Shown here one piece after another: positions 5,178-6,998 of a stretch of DNA of 6,998 nt. The translations under genes were made by a program, and so were the position numbers. Below the pieces are notes generated by a model. The model was not told the DNA's origin. It searched no databases and worked only from the letters and a program-made list of their open reading frames with translations. Source of the stretch: an uncultured Methylococcaceae bacterium (GTDB taxonomy: Bacteria; Pseudomonadota; Gammaproteobacteria; Methylococcales; Methylomonadaceae); assembly GCA_903903365.1 (NCBI GenBank), contig CAIUYS010000514.1, forward strand, positions 1 through 6,998. The letters are read 5' to 3'. Numbering within the stretch: position 1 is the stretch's first letter; every line of letters starts with the position of its first letter.

Positions 5178-6341
5178 TTACTCCAAGGCCAGTTGTCTTA
5201 AATGGGTTACGGCGGTACATATCTGTCGCCCTGCCTGTTGGATGTCTGCCACCGTGGTGTAGCGACCCAAACTGATGCGCACGGCACCATACAGCCGGTC
5301 ACCTTCTATGCCCATCCCTCTCAATACATGCGAGGCTTCAATGGTGCCGGTATTACAGGCTGAACCAGAGGCAATGGCCAGTTGATCTCTTAAGGCAATC
5401 AGTAAAGAATCCGCGCCGACATCAGCAAAACTGACATTCAGTATATTGGGAAGTTTATTAACTTGATCACCGTTAAATTGGACGCCATCAAGTTGCCTCA
5501 GTTGAGTCGTTAATAGCTGTGCCAGGTGTTGGCAGTGTTGATAATCACGGCTCATTAAGTCGTGTGCCATTTTAAACGCTGTCGCCATACCGACTATTTG
5601 ATGCGTGGGTAAGGTACCCGGACGTAGGCCGTATTCTTGGCCGCCGCCCTGCATCAAGGGCGCGAGTCGGGTTTGCTTTCTGTTACGCAAATACAGACAG
5701 CCAATACCTTTGGGGCCATAGAGTTTATGGGCAGAAATGGATAATAAATCAATCGGAGTTTGGGTCAGATCAATAGTTAACTTACCGGCGCTTTGTGCGG
5801 CATCGACATGAAAAAACAGGTCTTTATCTTTAAGAGCATGAGCGATGGCATCAATAGCCTGAATAACCCCGGTCTCATTATTGACGTGCATTAAAGACAC
5901 CAGAAGGGTCTGGTCAGTCAGTGCCGCCAAAACAGCATCCAGACTGATAATACCCTGATGATCTGGTCTTAAATAAGTGACGGTAAAACCCAGTCCTTCA
6001 AGGTATTTACAGGTGTCCAATACCGCTTTGTGTTCCGTTGCCGAGGTAATGATGTGGGTGCCCTTATTTTGATAAGCAAGGGCAATGCCTTTGATGGCCA
6101 GGTTGTTGGCTTCCGTTGCGCCTGAAGTAAAAACCAGATCACCGGCTTTGCACTTTAAAATCTGAGCTATGTCCGACCGGGCTTCTTCAATTAAGGCATG
6201 GGCTCGTTCGCCAAAGCCATGCTGCAAGGATGCCGGGTTCGCAAAGTCACCTTCCAAGGTTAAACATTTTGCCATAGCCGCAACTGCTTCGGGTGCCATG
6301 GGTGTCGTTGCTGCGTAATCGAGATAAATTTGGGTATTCAA
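5178..6341 (-). CDS. dndA: Cysteine desulfurase, DndA/IscS type (387 aa)
   Basis: This PLP enzyme takes sulfur from L-cysteine as a protein persulfide, giving alanine. The N-terminus IYLDYAATTPM is typical. Cofactor residues are all present and number as in E. coli IscS: His104 (SATEHKAV), Asn155 (NNETGV), Asp180 and Gln183 (HVDAAQS) and the Schiff-base Lys206 (SISAHKLYGPKG). The catalytic loop carries Cys329 in ASGSACNTG. At 387 residues it lacks the C-terminal extension of the 404-residue IscS, closer to DndA length. With the Dnd-associated methyltransferase directly downstream and no iscU or iscA nearby, I infer a DndA role: feeding sulfur to DndC for DNA phosphorothioation. The start is TTG (6341-6339). 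A stop lies four codons upstream in frame with no ATG between, and the family N-terminus begins there. No good Shine-Dalgarno is visible. A housekeeping IscS role remains possible. Confidence 0.9.
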   Translation of the reverse strand: MNTQIYLDYAATTPMAPEAVAAMAKCLTLEGDFANPASLQHGFGERAHALIEEARSDIAQILKCKAGDLVFTSGATEANNLAIKGIALAYQNKGTHIITSATEHKAVLDTCKYLEGLGFTVTYLRPDHQGIISLDAVLAALTDQTLLVSLMHVNNETGVIQAIDAIAHALKDKDLFFHVDAAQSAGKLTIDLTQTPIDLLSISAHKLYGPKGIGCLYLRNRKQTRLAPLMQGGGQEYGLRPGTLPTHQIVGMATAFKMAHDLMSRDYQHCQHLAQLLTTQLRQLDGVQFNGDQVNKLPNILNVSFADVGADSLLIALRDQLAIASGSACNTGTIEASHVLRGMGIEGDRLYGAVRISLGRYTTVADIQQAGRQICTAVTHLRQLALE

Positions 6342-6392
6342 AACAGGATTTTATTTATAAGGGCAGGAAAAAAGGATAGGCCATCGATTTAA

Positions 6393-6416
6393 GGTTATAA
6401 CTGCATCAATATAACC
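6393..6416. promoter_or_regulatory. Inverted repeat upstream of dndA, possible operator
   Basis: GGTTATA (6393-6399) and TATAACC (6410-6416) are exact 7-base inverted arms around 10 bases, centred about 64 bp upstream of the dndA start. The spacing suits a dimeric repressor site near the promoter. I cannot place a convincing -35/-10 pair here, so the regulatory role is only inferred and a chance hairpin is possible. Confidence 0.3.
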
Positions 6417-6820
6417 GAATTATGCAGGACTTTTGGCATTTATTTTCATCACATAATGGTACAAAAGGTGTGCATTAGCTTTTTTATGATATTTTAAACA
6501 ATTTCTGACTTCCCTTTTAGTGGTAGCAATCAAAGCGTGCTCAAGGAAAAAATCAGTTCTCAGACGCTTAAATCGAGCTTCTTGAAAAGTTGCTCTCTAT
6601 CACCCGATAGCCATTCATGGGTTATGTGCATTAAGGTGGCATCGATGCCCACCTTTACCGAAACGTTGACCCGCATTTTCAGCCGAGTGAAGTATAACAA
6701 GAACGCGACGTGTTGTTCTTTAATTCATCGTGAAGGTGTTCATCGGTTCGCACTATTTTGTTACTGGGGTAACTCGCAATAAATACCCCTCACTCAATGC
6801 CTTTAAGTTAAGTATACAAT

Positions 6821-6879
6821 CTGGAGTAAAAGCGCTTTAGCTGTTATTACAGGCAATAGCTAAAGCGATTGCACTCCAG
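6821..6879. repeat. 59-bp imperfect inverted repeat, CTGGAGT...ACTCCAG
   Basis: The left arm starts ctggagtaaaagcgctttag and the reverse complement of the right arm starts ctggagtgcaatcgctttag. They agree at 17 of the first 20 bases and in several beyond, leaving a short central loop. It resembles a small interspersed palindrome of the kind found many times in such genomes. No open frame crosses it. Confidence 0.75.
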
Positions 6880-6981
6880 TTATACTCGTTCCCAAGCTGG
6901 AACTCTCATCGTTATACACAAGTATATGAATACCCAAAGCTCGTTATTCCTGCCGGGATTGGGAATGCGCCTACAATGGAG

Positions 6982-6998
6982 GTCAGGCTTTGCCTGAC
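6982..6998. repeat. Short hairpin at the window end, GTCAGGC-TTT-GCCTGAC
   Basis: Two exact 7-base arms flank a 3-base loop. It touches the window edge, so it may be part of a longer repeat that continues outside. Confidence 0.5.

Larger units (their letters stand above)
6342..6998. other. Long stretch upstream of dndA with no supported gene
   Basis: It contains the region upstream of dndA, a possible operator (6393-6416), and repeats at 6821-6879 and 6982-6998. Short open frames exist on both strands: a 38-codon minus-strand frame at 6676-6560 beginning MRVNVSVKVGIDATLMHITH, and a GTG-started plus-strand frame at 6537-6782. Neither has a clear ribosome site or a family I recognise. The minus-strand one reads more like protein and may be a gene fragment. 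Fragments such as tcgttcccaagctgg and attgggaatgcg near 6887-6967 look like separated arms of another small repeat. Confidence 0.55.

Noticed and set aside
6411..6600. Minus-strand frame of about 57 codons ending just upstream of dndA (contains FKRLRTDFFLEHAL)
   Set aside because: It has no suitable start codon until its last few codons and no recognised family. It could be a chance open frame or a remnant.
6537..6782. Plus-strand 81-codon frame starting at GTG
   Set aside because: Serine- and cysteine-rich with no recognisable domain and no ribosome site; the opposite strand reads more like protein, and neither could be supported.

Overview
The window looks like accessory chromosomal DNA from a gammaproteobacterium. 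Protein style and the dense small palindromic repeats recall methanotroph-type (Methylococcales-like) genomes, but this is inference and no marker gene settles it. All genes I can support lie on the minus strand.

Right part (about 6341 to 2521, read leftwards): a DndA/IscS-type cysteine desulfurase is followed by an 845-residue protein. I recognise the latter as the methyltransferase that travels with DNA phosphorothioation (Dnd) systems. Together they suggest the edge of a DNA sulfur-modification (defence) island. DndA would mobilise sulfur from cysteine; the role of the methyltransferase is not established. No dndB, C, D, E or dndFGH is present here, so they would have to lie outside the window. 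The 845-residue protein also ends in a domain that resembles a zinc D,D-peptidase (M15/hedgehog-like) but seems to have lost a metal ligand.

Middle and left (2532 to 291): the stop codon of the 845-residue gene overlaps the ATG of a truncated second copy of the 5' end of a small SAM-dependent methyltransferase gene. The intact version lies 1.6 kb further on at 878-291. The likely ancestral order was dndA, large methyltransferase, small methyltransferase, with the last two overlapping by 8 bases. A segment of about 1.5 kb now separates them. It carries a Phd-type antitoxin, a PIN-domain toxin, a 52-residue ribbon-helix-helix-like orphan antitoxin and repeat debris. A 104-bp MITE later inserted into the truncated copy, leaving an 8-bp target duplication.

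The non-coding stretches (1-290, 1603-2006, 2166-2520, 6342-6998) are mostly small inverted repeats. These include three copies of a GTAGGGCGTGCC palindrome that share an asymmetric tail. I saw no tRNA, rRNA, CRISPR array or intact transposase.
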